NCBI GenBank assembly: GCA_026398275.1
Contig: JAPLTF010000014.1
Coordinates: 24,713 to 88,712, forward strand
DNA: 64,000 nt
Direction of reading: 5' to 3'
DNA from: Verrucomicrobiota bacterium
GTDB taxonomy: Bacteria > Verrucomicrobiota > Verrucomicrobiia > Chthoniobacterales > Terrimicrobiaceae
This document shows positions 48,565-57,810 of this stretch, one piece after another (positions within the stretch are counted from its first letter, which is position 1; each line of letters starts with the position of its first letter). The notes under the pieces are model-generated. The model was not told where the DNA came from. It did not search any database and saw only the letters and a program-made list of their open reading frames with translations. Both the position numbers and the translations under genes were made by a program.

Positions 48565-48688
48565 CTCTCCTCACGCTGATTCCACGGGAGCGCGGGCGTC
48601 CCGCCCGCATCGTAAAACATAGCGGGCAAGATGCCCGCGCTCCTTTACAAACCCGGAGCCGACAATGACTCTCCTCACGCTGATTCCA
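48561..48688. repeat. 24-nt direct repeat ATGACTCTCCTCACGCTGATTCCA (48561-48584 and 48665-48688) flanking a palindromic element
   Basis: Both copies read directly and identical; the second is the current nuoM 5' end. Confidence 0.95.
48586..48644. repeat. Palindromic element copy D (family 1 variant), between nuoL and nuoM
   Basis: GGGAGCGCGGGCGTCCCGCCCGC ... GCGGGCAAGATGCCCGCGCTCCT. Confidence 0.85.
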
Positions 48689-50131
48689 TTTGTCGGAGCC
48701 CTACTGGTCGCCCTGCTTCCGTCGCACCGCGCGGCGCGCATGTCCGGCCTCGTGTTGATGGCTGGCGTCCTCGGCCTTACCATCTCGCTGGCGCTCGGCT
48801 ACGACCGGGCTGCCGGCGGAATCCAGTTCATCGAGCGCCACGCTTGGATCCCCTCGCTTGGCGTGGACTACTTCGTCGGCACCGATGGCATGAGCCTGAT
48901 GCTGCTTCTGCTGACGGCGATCATCACGCCGTTCGCCCTGCTGTCCGCCGGGCCCGGAATTTCCAGGCTGCAAGTCGTGCTGATCCTGCTCCTCGAGACG
49001 GCGCTCATTGGAACATTCACCGCGCTCAATTTCATCCACTGGTTCGTGTTTTACGAATTGAGCCTCGTCCCCGCTTTCCTGCTCATCCGCTCGGCGGGAA
49101 CGAAGGAGTCGACGACCGCAGCCCTCCGGTTCTTTATCTACACCCTGCTCGGCGGGCTCGCGATGCTCATCGGGTTCCTGGCCATCCAAATTGCCGCCGG
49201 GACATTTGATCTCATCAAGCTTGGAGAAATGGGCGCGTCGCTCGACAGCAAGCTGGCCGCAGCATTCGGATGGCCGTCGGCGGGCCTCCTCGTCTTCTGC
49301 TGCATTTTCTTGGGCCTGGCGGTGAAAGTGCCCGTCGTGCCTTTCCACACCTGGCTGCCGGACGCCTACTCGGAGGCTCCGTCTCCGGTCACCATGCTCC
49401 TCACCGGCCTGATGTCGAAGATGGGCGTCTACGGATTTCTGCGGCTGCTCGTGCCGCTGTTTCCGCAACGCATGCAGGAACTCGCCGCTCCGCTTCTCTG
49501 GCTGGCGCTCGCCACGATCATCTTCTCCGCCTTTGCCGCGCTCGCGCAGACCGACCTCAAGCGGATCTTCGCGTATTCGTCGGTCAACCACCTCGGCTAT
49601 TGCCTGCTTGGGATCTTTGCCGTCGCGGCTGTCCCGATGGGCGCTCCCGCCGCCCGCGCGGCGGCAACCAACGGCGTCCTGCTCCAGATTTTCAACCACG
49701 GCCTCACCGCCGCCGCCCTCTTCTGCTTCGTCGGATTCCTCGAACGCCGCTCGGGCGGGCTGCGCGGGATGGCCGGCTTCGGCGGACTGCGCGCGGCAGC
49801 TCCCGTGTTCGCCGGGCTCATGGGCATCGCGATCTTCTCCTCGCTCGGCCTCCCTGGACTGAACGGGTTCGTCGGGGAGTTTCTGATTTTCAGCGGGACC
49901 TTCAAACTCGTCTGGTGGTCGGCGGCGCTCGCCGCCATCGGCCTCTTCGTCACCGCGGTCTTCCTGCTGAACATCATCCAGAAAGTCTTCACCGGCCCGC
50001 TGCCGGAGCGGTGGTCAAAATTCCCCGACCTCACCTCCGCTGAAATCCTCACCGTCGCGCCCGCGATCGCCCTGATGTTTGTCCTCGGCATCTACCCGCA
50101 GGTGCTCATCGTCCTTTTCAATAAGCCATGA
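48665..50131 (+). CDS. nuoM: NADH-quinone oxidoreductase subunit M
   Basis: 'FHTWLPDAYSEAPSPVTMLLTGLMSKMGVYGFLRL', 'AQTDLKRIFAYSSVNHLGYCLLGIF'. Confidence 0.95.
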   Translation: MTLLTLIPFVGALLVALLPSHRAARMSGLVLMAGVLGLTISLALGYDRAAGGIQFIERHAWIPSLGVDYFVGTDGMSLMLLLLTAIITPFALLSAGPGISRLQVVLILLLETALIGTFTALNFIHWFVFYELSLVPAFLLIRSAGTKESTTAALRFFIYTLLGGLAMLIGFLAIQIAAGTFDLIKLGEMGASLDSKLAAAFGWPSAGLLVFCCIFLGLAVKVPVVPFHTWLPDAYSEAPSPVTMLLTGLMSKMGVYGFLRLLVPLFPQRMQELAAPLLWLALATIIFSAFAALAQTDLKRIFAYSSVNHLGYCLLGIFAVAAVPMGAPAARAAATNGVLLQIFNHGLTAAALFCFVGFLERRSGGLRGMAGFGGLRAAAPVFAGLMGIAIFSSLGLPGLNGFVGEFLIFSGTFKLVWWSAALAAIGLFVTAVFLLNIIQKVFTGPLPERWSKFPDLTSAEILTVAPAIALMFVLGIYPQVLIVLFNKP

Positions 50132-51627
50132 TCCTCACCGCGACATTCCTTTCCGCCTTCGCAGGTGCCGCTCTCATCCTCCTGCTTCCGGAGCGCCTCG
50201 CGCAACTCGCCAAGTGGATCGCCCTCCTCGCCGCGCTCGTCGGACTGGCTTTTGCAAAGACCGCATTCCTGGGTTACGACAACTCGCCCGCCGCACCGCA
50301 TTTCCAATTTCTCACGAAAATCCCGTGGGTCCCCCGGCTCGGCATCTCGTTCTCGACCGGGGCCGATGGGATCAGCGTGGTCATGCTTCTGCTCACCGGA
50401 ATCATCGCCGTGGCGGGCATCCTATTTTCATGGAATGTCACTCACCGGCCGCGTGCGTTCTTCGCGTTTTATCTCATCATCATCGGCGGGGTTTACGGCG
50501 TCTTCCAGAGCTTCGATCTGTTCCTGCTCTTTGTCTTCTACGAGATCGTCATCATCCCGAAATATTTCCTGATCGCGGCGTGGGGGTCCACCAACCGCGA
50601 ATACGGCGCGATGAAGCTGACGATGTATTCCGTCGCCGGCAGCGCGCTGGTTTTGCTTGCGATGATCGCGACCTACGCCGTATCCGGCGCGCATTCGTTC
50701 GATCTCTTCACCCTTGCCGATCCCTCGAAAGCACACTTTTCCCCCGCCTTCCAGGCCTGGACATTTCCCGTGATGTTCACCGGCTTCGCCGTGCTGGCAG
50801 GTCTCTGGCCGCTGCACACATGGGCACCGACCGGTCACGTAGCCGCGCCGACCGCCGTCTCCATGCTTCTCGCCGGGGTCGTGATGAAGCTCGGCTCGTA
50901 TTCCGCGCTCCGCGTGGCCATGACGCTTTTTCCCCAGGGCCTCGACCAGTGGCGGATCGCCATCGCCGGGCTCGCGACCGCAGGCATCGTCTTCGGCGCG
51001 CTCGTCGCCCTCGCGCAGAAGGATCTGAAATTCACCGTCGGCTACTCGAGCATCGCCCACATGGGATTCGTCCTCCTCGGCCTCATGACGCTGAACCTGC
51101 CAGGCCTCGGCGGATCCGTCCTCCAGATGTTCTCCCACGGCATCATCGGCGGGCTGCTCTTCGCTGTCGTCGGGCGCATGATCTACGACCGCACGCACAC
51201 GCGCGACATCGCGGAGCTCGGAAAAATGGACCTTGCCAAGGCGCTCCCGTTTGCCGCCCTCACATTCACCGTCGCATCCGTCGCCTCGATGGGCCTGCCG
51301 GGCTTCAGTGGATTCATCGCCGAGTTCACGATCCTCAAGGGTTCGTGGAATTCCCTGCCCCTGTTCCTCATCCCCGCCGGCATCGGGGTTGTCATCACGG
51401 TGGCGTTCACCCTTCGCGCGCTCCAGCGGACATTCTATCCATCCGGTGGACCCTCCGCGCACGCGCACCCATTCGACCCGATCACGCTTCCGGAAAAGCT
51501 CGGCGCGCTCATGCTCATGGCAGCGACCCTGTTTGTCGGCCTGTTTCCCTCGGCGCTCCTCGATCCCATTCTGCGCAGCTTCCAGAGCCCTTTGATGCAC
51601 CGGCTTATCCAGGAGGCCGGGAAGTAG
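50128..51627 (+). CDS. NuoM-like proton-channel subunit (second copy; no NuoN seen)
   Basis: 'GADGISVVMLLLTGIIAVAGILFSW', 'LHTWAPTGHVAAPTAVSMLLAGVVMKLGSYSALRV', 'AQKDLKFTVGYSSIAHMGFVLLGL'. Confidence 0.85.
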   Translation: MILTATFLSAFAGAALILLLPERLAQLAKWIALLAALVGLAFAKTAFLGYDNSPAAPHFQFLTKIPWVPRLGISFSTGADGISVVMLLLTGIIAVAGILFSWNVTHRPRAFFAFYLIIIGGVYGVFQSFDLFLLFVFYEIVIIPKYFLIAAWGSTNREYGAMKLTMYSVAGSALVLLAMIATYAVSGAHSFDLFTLADPSKAHFSPAFQAWTFPVMFTGFAVLAGLWPLHTWAPTGHVAAPTAVSMLLAGVVMKLGSYSALRVAMTLFPQGLDQWRIAIAGLATAGIVFGALVALAQKDLKFTVGYSSIAHMGFVLLGLMTLNLPGLGGSVLQMFSHGIIGGLLFAVVGRMIYDRTHTRDIAELGKMDLAKALPFAALTFTVASVASMGLPGFSGFIAEFTILKGSWNSLPLFLIPAGIGVVITVAFTLRALQRTFYPSGGPSAHAHPFDPITLPEKLGALMLMAATLFVGLFPSALLDPILRSFQSPLMHRLIQEAGK

Positions 51628-51660
51628 GAGGCGCGGGGAGGTGTCGGGCGAAATGTTTTG

Positions 51661-52893
51661 TCAGAGCTGCCGCCACAACAGAATCGTGTTGTGCCCGCCA
51701 AAGCCGAACGCCGCCGAGAGCGCGACATTTAACCGCGAGGGACGGGCCGCGCCGCGGATCACATCGGCTGCACATGCCGGATCGATCTCCCGGCAGTTGA
51801 TGGTCGGGGGCATGATCTGATCGCGCAAGGCCATCACGCAAAATATTCCGGCCACCGCGCCTGCCGCGCCCAGCATGTGGCCCGTGGTCGACTTCGTGGA
51901 GCTCAAGGGCGGGAGGTCGTCGCCGAACACCTGGCGATAGGCTCTGATTTCCAGCGGGTCGCCAACCGGCGTGCCCGTGGCATGAGCGTTGATGTAGTCA
52001 ACCTGTGCGGGGTCAAGGCCAGCCTTGCCGAGGGCGCGCAGAACCGCCCTTGCGGCCTGGCGGGCATTCGGGTCGGGAGCTGTCGGGTGCGTGCCGTCGG
52101 AAGTTCCGGCGCAGGAAACCAGTTCCGCCAGGGGCTCAGCCCCCCGCCGCTCCGCATGCTCCAGCGATTCCAAAACCAAAACCCCAGCCCCCTCGCTCAC
52201 CACGAAGCCGTCCCGAAGGGAATCAAACGGACGGCTCGCTTCCTTTGGGGAATCGTTCCTCCGCGAAAGGGCGCCCATGTTGTCGAAGCCTGCGATTCCC
52301 AGCGGGTGCACCGCCGCCTCCGCACCGCCGGCGATCATCACCTCGGCATCTCCTCGCACGATCGTTTCAAATGCCACGACGAGCGCGTCCGCTCCGGAGG
52401 CGCACGCGGAGGCGATACCGAAGCTCGGCCCGTGCAAACCGTATTTCATCCCCACCTGCACGCCGGCCGCATCAACGATCTCCATCGGGATCAACATGGG
52501 ATTCATCTTCCGCGGCCCGCGCAAATTCATCACCGCCTGCTGCGCGGAATACGTCCAGATCCCTCCCGACCCGGAACCGATGATTGAGCCGATGTCGTCG
52601 GCGTTTGCGGCAGAGATCGAGAGGCGGGCCTGTTCGATGGCCTGGGCGGAGGCGGCCAGGGCGAACTGGGCATTCCGGTCGGCGCGGCGGGCTTCCTTCG
52701 CGCTCATATAGTCGAGCGGATCAAACCCCCACGCCTCGCCCGCGATCTTCACCCTCCAATCCTCACCGCTCACATCGAACAGGGTGATGCCGCCGATGCC
52801 GGAACATCCCTGCATGACATTCGCCCAGGCCGCCGGCACATCCAAGCCCACGGGCGAGATCATGCCCATTCCGGTCACGACGACACGACGCAT
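51661..52893 (-). CDS. fabF: Beta-ketoacyl-ACP synthase II
   Basis: 'RRVVVTGMGMISPVGLDVPAAW', 'SACASGADALVVAFETI', 'VDYINAHATGTPVGDPLE', 'STKSTTGHMLGAAGAV'. Confidence 0.95.
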   Translation of the reverse strand: MRRVVVTGMGMISPVGLDVPAAWANVMQGCSGIGGITLFDVSGEDWRVKIAGEAWGFDPLDYMSAKEARRADRNAQFALAASAQAIEQARLSISAANADDIGSIIGSGSGGIWTYSAQQAVMNLRGPRKMNPMLIPMEIVDAAGVQVGMKYGLHGPSFGIASACASGADALVVAFETIVRGDAEVMIAGGAEAAVHPLGIAGFDNMGALSRRNDSPKEASRPFDSLRDGFVVSEGAGVLVLESLEHAERRGAEPLAELVSCAGTSDGTHPTAPDPNARQAARAVLRALGKAGLDPAQVDYINAHATGTPVGDPLEIRAYRQVFGDDLPPLSSTKSTTGHMLGAAGAVAGIFCVMALRDQIMPPTINCREIDPACAADVIRGAARPSRLNVALSAAFGFGGHNTILLWRQL

Positions 52894-53034
52894 ATTGATA
52901 GAAGAATCATCAGGGGGGGGAATAATTATGAATCCGCCTCAACGGTGGTAATCAATCGCGGCGGACTTGGTCAAAATCATTCGCTCCGATTATTGGCGTT
53001 TGCTCTTCACTTGTGGATCAGGTAGCACGCGGGA

Positions 53035-54108
53035 ATGTCGACAACACTTGGATGGCTCGCATCGGAACTCGGGGGGGAACTGCTGGGAAATCCCGAAATA
53101 GAAATCCGCCGTGTCGTCCACCCGTCGCACGCGGAGAACGAGCATGATCTCGCGCTCGTCTATAGCGCGTCTGTCGCCCCGATCGTCAAGGAGCGGGCGG
53201 TGCAGACCGCCATGGTTCCGCTTTCGCCGGATGTCCCAGGAATCCCGAACCAGATCAAAGTGCAGCGCCCCCGGGTCTCGCTGGCCCGGTTGCTGGAGAT
53301 TTTTGCCCGCCCCCCCGTTGTGCCGACCGGCATCCATCCCACCGCGTTTGTTGATCCCGCCTCCGAGATCGCGGCGGACGTCTCGATCGGACCATTGTGC
53401 CGGATCGGGCCGGGCGCGAAGATCGGGGCCGGAACCCGCCTTGTCTCCGGAGTCCAGATCGGGGCGGAGGTCGAGATCGGCTCCGGCTGCCTGCTCTTTT
53501 CAGGCGTGTGCGTCGGGGACCGCGTCCGGATCGGAAACCGGGTGATCATCAAGGCGAATGCGGCGATCGCAAATGACGGCTTCAGTTTCCAGACCGTCGA
53601 GCCCGGAAGCGCCGAGGTGGTCAGAAAGACGGGGAAAGTTCAGCCCACCGAATCCCGCATCCTGCGGATCAATTCCGTGGGGACCGTGGTGATCGGGGAC
53701 GATGTCGAGGTCGGTGCCTGCACGTGCATCGACCGCGCGACGCTGCATGAGACGCGGATCGGCAACGGCACAAAAATCGACAACCTGGTCCAGATCGCCC
53801 ACAATGTTCAGATCGGGGAAAATTGCGTGATCGTCGCGATGGCGGGCATTGCAGGCAGCGCCACAATCGGAAACCGGGTGGTGATCGCGGCCCAGGCGGG
53901 GATTCCCGACCATACGACCGTCGGCGACGACTCCCTGATCATGCCCCAGGCCGGCGTCACCGGCCACCTGCCGGCCCGGTCGTATGTCGGAGGAACCCCC
54001 GCCATGCCGCGAAAGCAGGCGCTGCAGGATCTCATGCAGGTGAAGCGGATCAAAGGACTTGGCAAGAGGATCAAGGAACTCGAAGCGCGCCTCGATCAAA
54101 TGGCCTAG
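53035..54108 (+). CDS. lpxD: UDP-3-O-acylglucosamine N-acyltransferase
   Basis: Left-handed beta-helix hexapeptides; '[46 protein letters not shown]'. Confidence 0.95.
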   Translation: MSTTLGWLASELGGELLGNPEIEIRRVVHPSHAENEHDLALVYSASVAPIVKERAVQTAMVPLSPDVPGIPNQIKVQRPRVSLARLLEIFARPPVVPTGIHPTAFVDPASEIAADVSIGPLCRIGPGAKIGAGTRLVSGVQIGAEVEIGSGCLLFSGVCVGDRVRIGNRVIIKANAAIANDGFSFQTVEPGSAEVVRKTGKVQPTESRILRINSVGTVVIGDDVEVGACTCIDRATLHETRIGNGTKIDNLVQIAHNVQIGENCVIVAMAGIAGSATIGNRVVIAAQAGIPDHTTVGDDSLIMPQAGVTGHLPARSYVGGTPAMPRKQALQDLMQVKRIKGLGKRIKELEARLDQMA

Positions 54109-54160
54109 TGTAGTCCGCCTTACAGATTGCATATTATAATATTTCTGCTGCTTTTCGTGA

Positions 54161-54335
54161 ATGAGAGTAGCCCCGGCCATCAATCTGAGCATGCAAGAGC
54201 GTCGAAAACTGGAAGCTATCAAACGGGGACGAGCCTCTTCGGTTCGTGCCAAGGAGAGGTCTGCCATAGTGCTTCTTGCTGCCGACGGTCTCCAGAACAG
54301 GGAGATTGCAGATCGCCTGGGCGAAGATGTCAGGC
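54161..54335 (+). pseudogene. Fragment of an IS630-like transposase N-terminus
   Basis: 'LSMQERRKLEAIKRGRASSVRAKERSAIVLLAADGLQNREIADRLGEDV' resembles the HTH region of IS630-type transposases; the remainder is missing. Confidence 0.55.
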
Positions 54336-54643
54336 CAGTGAGCAACGACTTTCGCATGGTAGCCCTCGACTTTCTTGAGTGTCTTCTCCGCCGCATTGCT
54401 GTAGCGGTCCAACTCCTCTTGAGAAAAATCCTCCACCGTTCGGGCCGCCTGCTTGCGCTGGACCTTGAACCCGGTTCTGATGACATCCCGTGCCTCACGC
54501 CTGGCCGACTGGAGGTCGGAGTTTTTCAACTTGTGCCAGACCGGCTTGCCCGCTAGCCTGCACCGGAGATAAAATCCTCCGCTCTTGTAGCGGCAGATGC
54601 CTTCCGCAACCCGTGAAAACCGACTTTCATTCTTCTCGCTCAT
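54330..54643 (-). pseudogene. Truncated tyrosine recombinase/phage integrase N-terminal fragment
   Basis: 'RYKSGGFYLRCRLAGKPVWHKLKNSDLQSARREARDVIRTG...TVEDFSQEELDRYSNAAEKTLKKVEGYHAKVVAHW'; no catalytic domain in the window. Confidence 0.55.
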
Positions 54644-54737
54644 TTGCTCCCACCTGCTTTCTCCACTCTCCCAAGTGTGCCCAAAGCATGCGTGTAGAAA
54701 ATGGCGATTCGTAAAGTCGTTGATGCAGAGTAGTCTC

Positions 54738-54809
54738 GCCGACATAGCTCAGTGGTAGAGCAACGGTTTTGTAAACCGTCGGTCCTCGGTTCGAATCCGA
54801 GTGTCGGCT
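54738..54809 (+). tRNA. tRNA-Thr (anticodon TGT)
   Basis: GCCGACATAGCTCAGTGGTAGAGCAACGGTTTTGTAAACCGTCGGTCCTCGGTTCGAATCCGAGTGTCGGCT; acceptor GCCGACA/TGTCGGC, anticodon stem ACGGT/ACCGT with loop TTTGTAA, T-loop GGTTCGAATCC. Confidence 0.95.
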
Positions 54810-54864
54810 CCCCCTCTCAAATGGAATTGCACCCGTGAGGGGAGATGGGTAGGCTGCAATCCCT

Positions 54865-55596
54865 ATGGGAAGACAGTGGTTGCACGCAAAGCGTGAGGTC
54901 GCGAACCTCAAGAAGGGTCAGGTTGTCGGCAAGCTGGTCAAGGAGATGATGGTGGCCGCCAAGCTGGGCGGCCCGGATGTCGAGAGCAACGCGCGGCTGT
55001 TTGCCGTGGTGGAGAAGGCCCGGCGGGCTTCGGTGACGAGGGATGCCATCGAGCGGGCGATCAAGAAAGGAGCGGGGATCGGCGGGGAGAAGCTCGTGCT
55101 CGATCACTTGGTCTTCGAGGGATACGCCCCGCACAAGGTTCCGGTTATCGTCGAGGTTCTCACCGACAACAACAACCGCACGGCCCCGGAGATCCGGGTG
55201 CTCTTCAAGCGCGGCCAGCTCGGCACGCCGGGGAGCAATAAATTTTTATTCGACCATGTCGGGATCGTCGAGGCGCACCATCCGGATGCTGCGACCGACA
55301 TCGAAGCCGCGGCGATCGAGGCCGGCGCGAATGACGTCGTTTCGCTCGCGCATGCCGAGAACGATGACATTCCCGAGGGCGTGACGGGCGCGCGGTTTCT
55401 CACCGAGCGCACGGCAACCGCGGCGGCATCGAAATGGCTGACCGCGAATGGCTGGTCGGTCGTGACCAGCGAGCTCGGCTACGTGGCGAAGCAGTTTCCG
55501 ACATTGTCCGATGAAGACCGCGGCGATGTGGGCGAGTTCCTCCAGGAGCTCGAGGACCACGATGATGTCCACCGCGTCTGGGCTGCCGTGAAATAG
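54865..55596 (+). CDS. YebC/PmpR family transcriptional regulator
   Basis: 'MGRQWLHAKREVANLKKGQVVGKLVKEMMVAAKLGGPDVESNARLFAVVEKARRASVTRDAIERAIKKGAG'. Confidence 0.93.
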   Translation: MGRQWLHAKREVANLKKGQVVGKLVKEMMVAAKLGGPDVESNARLFAVVEKARRASVTRDAIERAIKKGAGIGGEKLVLDHLVFEGYAPHKVPVIVEVLTDNNNRTAPEIRVLFKRGQLGTPGSNKFLFDHVGIVEAHHPDAATDIEAAAIEAGANDVVSLAHAENDDIPEGVTGARFLTERTATAAASKWLTANGWSVVTSELGYVAKQFPTLSDEDRGDVGEFLQELEDHDDVHRVWAAVK

Positions 55597-55603
55597 CCTC
55601 CCG

Positions 55604-56932
55604 ATGGAAGCCACCGCCACGCGGATCGTCCGGCGCCTGCGTGCCGCGGGGCACGAGGCCTATTTCGCGGGCGGATGCGTGAGGGACCGCCTGCTCGGGC
55701 GCGCGGCTCACGACATCGACGTGGCCACCAGCGCCCGCCCGGAGGATGTTCAAAAGCTGTTTCCGCGAACCGTTGCTGTGGGTGCGCAGTTCGGCGTGAT
55801 CGTCGTGCTGGAAGACGGCGCGGAGTTCCAGGTCGCGACGTTCCGGGCCGATGGCGTCTACATCGACGGGCGGCGTCCGGAATCGGTGACGTTCACCACG
55901 GCCGAGGGCGATGCGCATCGGCGGGACTTCACTGTCAACGGGCTTTTCTTCGATCCGATCGAGGGACGGCTGCTGGACTTTGTCGGGGGAGAGGCGGATC
56001 TGAGGGCGGGGATCATCCGCTGCATCGGCGGGCCGGCCGACCGGTTTCGCGAGGACAAGCTGCGGCTGCTGCGGGGCGTCCGCTTTGCGGCCACGCTGGG
56101 ATTTCAGATCGATCCCGCCACATGGACAGCGCTCCGGGAACTCGCAGCCGCGATCACGGATGTCAGCGCGGAGCGGATCCGGGACGAACTCGTGAAAATT
56201 TTCCTCCATCCGTCCCGCGTGCGGGGATTCGACCTGCTCGATGAGTCCGGGCTGCTGGAGATCCTGCTGCCCGAAGTGACCCGGATGAAAGGATGCGAGC
56301 AGCCCCCGGAGTTTCATCCCGAGGGAGATGTCTTTGTGCACACGCGGCTGATGCTTTCGCTGCTGCCGGAGACGGTTTCGATTCCGCTGGTGTTTTCGGT
56401 GCTGCTCCACGACATCGGCAAGCCGCCGACCTGCCAGGTCGATGAGACCGGCCGGATCCGGTTCAACGGACACGAGTCCGCGAGCGCGGCGATGACCGGG
56501 CAGATCTTCGAGCGGCTGCGGTTTTCCAACGCGCAGACCGAGGCGACGGTGGTGTCGGTCAAAAACCACATGGCCTTCAAGGACGTGCAGCACATGCGCG
56601 TCGCGACCCTCAAGCGCTTTCTCGCCCGACCGACGATCGGCGACGAGCTGGAGCTCCACCGGGTCGATTGCCTCGGGTCCCACGGGCTGCTCGACAATTA
56701 CGATTTTCTTCTCGCGAAACAGGAGGAATTTTCGCGCCAGCCGCTGATCCCGCCGCCGCTTGTCACCGGGCGCGACCTGATCGCGCTCGGCTGGAAGCCC
56801 GGTCCGGATTTCAAAAAGATTCTGGATGCCGTGCAGGTCCGTCAGCTGGAGGGCGCGCTGACTTCCCGCGAAGAAGCGACGGACTGGATTGCATCGCAGC
56901 GCGATTTCGTGGAGAAAGGAGATGTCCCATGA
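55604..56932 (+). CDS. cca: CCA tRNA nucleotidyltransferase/poly(A) polymerase family
   Basis: 'AGHEAYFAGGCVRDRLLGRAAHDIDVATSARPEDVQKLF', 'RRDFTVNGLFFDPIEGRLLDFVGG', HD motif 'VLLHDIGKP'. Confidence 0.92.
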   Translation: MEATATRIVRRLRAAGHEAYFAGGCVRDRLLGRAAHDIDVATSARPEDVQKLFPRTVAVGAQFGVIVVLEDGAEFQVATFRADGVYIDGRRPESVTFTTAEGDAHRRDFTVNGLFFDPIEGRLLDFVGGEADLRAGIIRCIGGPADRFREDKLRLLRGVRFAATLGFQIDPATWTALRELAAAITDVSAERIRDELVKIFLHPSRVRGFDLLDESGLLEILLPEVTRMKGCEQPPEFHPEGDVFVHTRLMLSLLPETVSIPLVFSVLLHDIGKPPTCQVDETGRIRFNGHESASAAMTGQIFERLRFSNAQTEATVVSVKNHMAFKDVQHMRVATLKRFLARPTIGDELELHRVDCLGSHGLLDNYDFLLAKQEEFSRQPLIPPPLVTGRDLIALGWKPGPDFKKILDAVQVRQLEGALTSREEATDWIASQRDFVEKGDVP

Positions 56933-57810
56933 GCAAACGCCTGGTCCATGTCGCCCGCGATGGCAAAGTCCTCGGCCAGTATCCGCCGGAGCAACTCGCT
57001 GCCCTGATCGATACCGGCCATTTCCTGGACAGCGATCTCTGCTACAGCGAGAACCATCCGATCTGGACTCCGATGCCCCAGTTTCTGAAAAAAATTGAGG
57101 CCCCGAAATATTCGAGAGCACACAAGGATGACAGCCATGCCTCCGAGGTCGGTTATTCCAGGCGCGGCCACCGCTCGAAGAGGAACCTGCCAGTAGTGCT
57201 CTCGGGATGGATCGCCTTTCTGCTGGCGTTGTCGGCCCTGCTCGGCGCGGGCTTCTGGATCGCCGGCCTCTACGCCGAGATCGGTCGCCAGGCCTCGCAG
57301 GTCGCGGAGATGGACAAAACGCTTGTTCAGAAGGAAAAGGAAAACCAGCGCCTGCTTTTCATCTCCCGCGAGGTTGCGGAATCCGGAACCGTCCGCGGAA
57401 GCATCGTGATCCGCAACGAGGCGGGAAAGCGGGTTGCCATGCCGGGCGTTCAGGTTTTTCTCTTTCCCCGGAAAACCATCGAGAGCTACCTTGAGGCCCG
57501 GGCGGCAGATGTCGCGCGGATTCCCGCCGGAACCACCGTGGACGGCAACGAGTTTTTTACCGCCAGCCTTCCCTCGTCGGCGGCGAGCACGACCACCGAT
57601 GCCAGCGGGCGGTTCGAATTTTCCGTGCCCGATCCGGGCGAATATGTGCTTTTTACCCGGATGAACAGCTTCGCGCAGGGCGCCCAGGTGGCGAAGATCT
57701 GGTTTGTGGGCTTCAATTCCCAGGATCCCCTCAACACGCTGGTGCAAATCACTGAGGCCAACAGTGTCCAGCAGTTCGTTCCCAGCCTCATGATCGTCGA
57801 GGGACGCTGA
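56929..57810 (+). CDS. GYF_2-like domain membrane protein, function unknown
   Basis: 'LVHVARDGKVLGQYPPEQLAALIDTGHFLDSDLCYSENHPIWTPMPQFL', then TM 'LSGWIAFLLALSALLGAGFWIAGL'. Confidence 0.7.
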   Translation: MSKRLVHVARDGKVLGQYPPEQLAALIDTGHFLDSDLCYSENHPIWTPMPQFLKKIEAPKYSRAHKDDSHASEVGYSRRGHRSKRNLPVVLSGWIAFLLALSALLGAGFWIAGLYAEIGRQASQVAEMDKTLVQKEKENQRLLFISREVAESGTVRGSIVIRNEAGKRVAMPGVQVFLFPRKTIESYLEARAADVARIPAGTTVDGNEFFTASLPSSAASTTTDASGRFEFSVPDPGEYVLFTRMNSFAQGAQVAKIWFVGFNSQDPLNTLVQITEANSVQQFVPSLMIVEGR

